This document shows, piece by piece, positions 62,953 through 64,000 of a stretch of 64,000 bases of DNA. The stretch lies in contig JAJEHX010000005.1 in the NCBI GenBank assembly GCA_022823465.1, forward strand, positions 140,706 through 204,705, given 5' to 3'. Source of the stretch: Candidatus Latescibacterota bacterium. GTDB lineage: Bacteria > JAAXHH01. The notes under the pieces are model-generated. The model was not told where the DNA came from. It worked only from the letters and a program-made list of their open reading frames with translations, and searched no databases. A program made the translations under genes and the position numbers. Positions within the stretch are counted from its first letter, which is position 1. Each line of letters begins with the position of its first letter.

Positions 62953-63714
62953 TCAGTAGATGCCCGGTATCAGGGCCCGGCGGTCTGCCGGATAATCGCT
63001 GAACGTTTCCCGGTACCATCGGTGGTTGCTCCGCGCCCGCGGGGCGAGATTGGCGATGGCGAACAGCATGAATGCAAGGCCGCACGACGACCAGGTGGCG
63101 ATCGCCCAGCCCGCCCATTCGAGGATTTCCCCCAGGTAGTTCGGACACGAGACGAAGCGGAACCCGCCGCCCCGCGGAATCGCATAGCCCGTCTCGCCGG
63201 GCCGACGCAGGCGCATGAGGATGTGGTCGGCGTGGAGATTGAGCGCGAGCCCGGCGAGGAATATCCCGACGCCGATCAGGAAGCGGGGGTCGGCAAGCCA
63301 TTCAGTGGCATAGTCGCCGAACTCTGAAATGAAGCGGGCGTTGATGTACGCGTTGACCGCATTGAAGAGAAAGCCGGATCCGACCACCATAAGGGGGGTC
63401 TTCCGGCCGCTTGACCGGACTCGGAACGGATAGACGAATGTCCGGTTCAGATAGTGGCCCTGCCACATAACCAGGAACAGCAGCGGCACGAGCTGGAAAG
63501 CGGCCTTGCCGTTGAGAAAGACGGCCAGGAAGACCGCGGGCGCCGGCAGTTCCATGACGATCCATGCGAACCTGGCGGAAACGTGTGGCCCCCAGCCCGC
63601 ACCCGTGTAGTGGCGTCCGTAAGGCGCGGCCCTGCGGAGGAGGTACAGGAACGTTACGGGAGCCATTGCGAGGACAGCCCATATCAGTATCCCGTGCAGA
63701 CGTTCTTCGACCAT
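62953..63714 (-). CDS. Steroid 5-alpha-reductase-like (DUF1295-type) membrane protein
   Basis: A 253-residue protein with six or so transmembrane helices. The C-terminal RFVSCPNYLGEILEWAGWAI and HRWYRETFSDYPADRRALIPGIY are typical of the 3-oxo-5-alpha-steroid 4-dehydrogenase C-terminal family, which reduces or methylates lipids. The start at 63714 follows a GGGGAAGGGG stretch, and the ATG lies 1 nt after the upstream epimerase stop. A role in lipid or terpenoid modification is plausible but unproven. Confidence 0.78.
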   Translation of the reverse strand: MVEERLHGILIWAVLAMAPVTFLYLLRRAAPYGRHYTGAGWGPHVSARFAWIVMELPAPAVFLAVFLNGKAAFQLVPLLFLVMWQGHYLNRTFVYPFRVRSSGRKTPLMVVGSGFLFNAVNAYINARFISEFGDYATEWLADPRFLIGVGIFLAGLALNLHADHILMRLRRPGETGYAIPRGGGFRFVSCPNYLGEILEWAGWAIATWSSCGLAFMLFAIANLAPRARSNHRWYRETFSDYPADRRALIPGIY

Positions 63715-63715
63715 T

Positions 63716-64000
63716 TCACGCCCCTTCCCCCAGCATGCCGCGTTCGTCGAACCAGCGGTAGGTGTCTCTGACCGATGCTGCGAGCGAGCGCGGGTGGAAC
63801 CCGAGTTCCGCCTGCGCCTTGGCGCTGGATATCCGCCGATTGGCATGGGCCATGACGCGGACGGATGCCGGCGTGTAGAGCGGAGGACGTCCGCGGCACC
63901 TATCCAGGACGACCTGGCAGGGCGCCCATAGCCGGGCGGCGAACATCGGGAACTGGAGGCGAGGCGCGGGTACTCCGGTTGCCTGCCGGGAAAGCTCCGC
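63716..64000 (-). CDS. NAD-dependent sugar epimerase, HpnA/dihydroflavonol-reductase type (C-terminal end only)
   Basis: The 94 residues visible (continuing beyond the window edge) match the C-terminal domain of an extended SDR, similar to the hopanoid-associated epimerase HpnA: RISSAKAQAELGFHPRSL is the typical substrate-domain segment before the last helix. The Rossmann fold and active site are outside the window. Its stop lies 1 nt before the 5-alpha-reductase-like ATG; the pairing hints at terpenoid or hopanoid lipid modification. Confidence 0.68.
   Translation of the reverse strand, partial: AELSRQATGVPAPRLQFPMFAARLWAPCQVVLDRCRGRPPLYTPASVRVMAHANRRISSAKAQAELGFHPRSLAASVRDTYRWFDERGMLGEGA

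Noticed and set aside
1..64000. tRNA, rRNA or insertion sequence
   Set aside because: I scanned intergenic gaps for cloverleaf sequence, transposase motifs and long inverted repeats and saw none, without a search tool.

Overview
The window is GC-rich, densely coding DNA from a diderm bacterium that makes lipopolysaccharide. LpxD, BamA, an OmpH/Skp chaperone and the lipoprotein-release genes lolC/E and lolD share one operon. That operon also carries mcsA-mcsB-clpC, the protein-arginine phosphorylation and unfolding module best known from Firmicutes. The remaining genes (many Gfo/Idh/MocA oxidoreductases, phytanoyl-CoA dioxygenases, M81 and ceramidase-type hydrolases, enolase-superfamily enzymes, a DUF6785-type membrane protein) resemble uncultured FCB-group or sponge/marine lineages such as Latescibacterota, Gemmatimonadota or Poribacteria. 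This placement is inference only. I see no rRNA, tRNA, insertion sequence, prophage or CRISPR array.

Region 1 (1-12799, minus strand) is housekeeping. prfB (RF2) carries a classical programmed +1 frameshift. lysS has its own consensus promoter and leads a tightly coupled operon, lysS-lolC/E-lolD-mcsA-mcsB-clpC-bamA-skp-lpxD, with lpxD cut by the window edge. Region 2 (12949-21841, minus strand) runs from an SDR dehydrogenase through DUF423, an M81 hydrolase, an unusual two-part acyltransferase, nfeD-slipin (membrane quality control) and radC to a Gfo/Idh gene. Region 3 (22040-33516) has one enolase-superfamily gene facing a long minus-strand series: PHP phosphatase, fabV, pncB, pyrH, a GH113-like hydrolase, a flavin oxidoreductase, a polytopic membrane protein and a ceramidase-like hydrolase.

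Region 4 (33679-45324) holds trmB, a Bcp peroxiredoxin, a sugar isomerase-like gene, bioY, an orphan oligopeptide-type binding protein followed by two phytanoyl-CoA dioxygenases, a secreted M14 peptidase, an Ldh2-family dehydrogenase and two small genes. Region 5 (45667-53214) contains a SulP transporter with STAS and C-terminal sensor-like domains, a small AT-rich islet, a Tat-exported RraA-like protein, a LarA-like protein and a Gfo/Idh plus zinc dehydrogenase pair. Region 6 (53349-62913) is a plus-strand catabolic run: transglutaminase-like protein, epimerase-like protein, DHDPS-like aldolase, enolase-superfamily enzyme, Gfo/Idh oxidoreductase and hydantoinase A/B. The right edge carries a 5-alpha-reductase-like membrane protein and a truncated sugar-nucleotide epimerase.

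The most unexpected structure is not a gene. At about a dozen gene boundaries, short (9-37 bp) imperfect tandem or near-tandem duplications sit on or just beyond stop codons, and in two cases they duplicate a start codon. Related duplications occur in low-constraint linkers inside two coding regions. The unit sequence differs each time, so these are local duplications, not copies of one mobile repeat.
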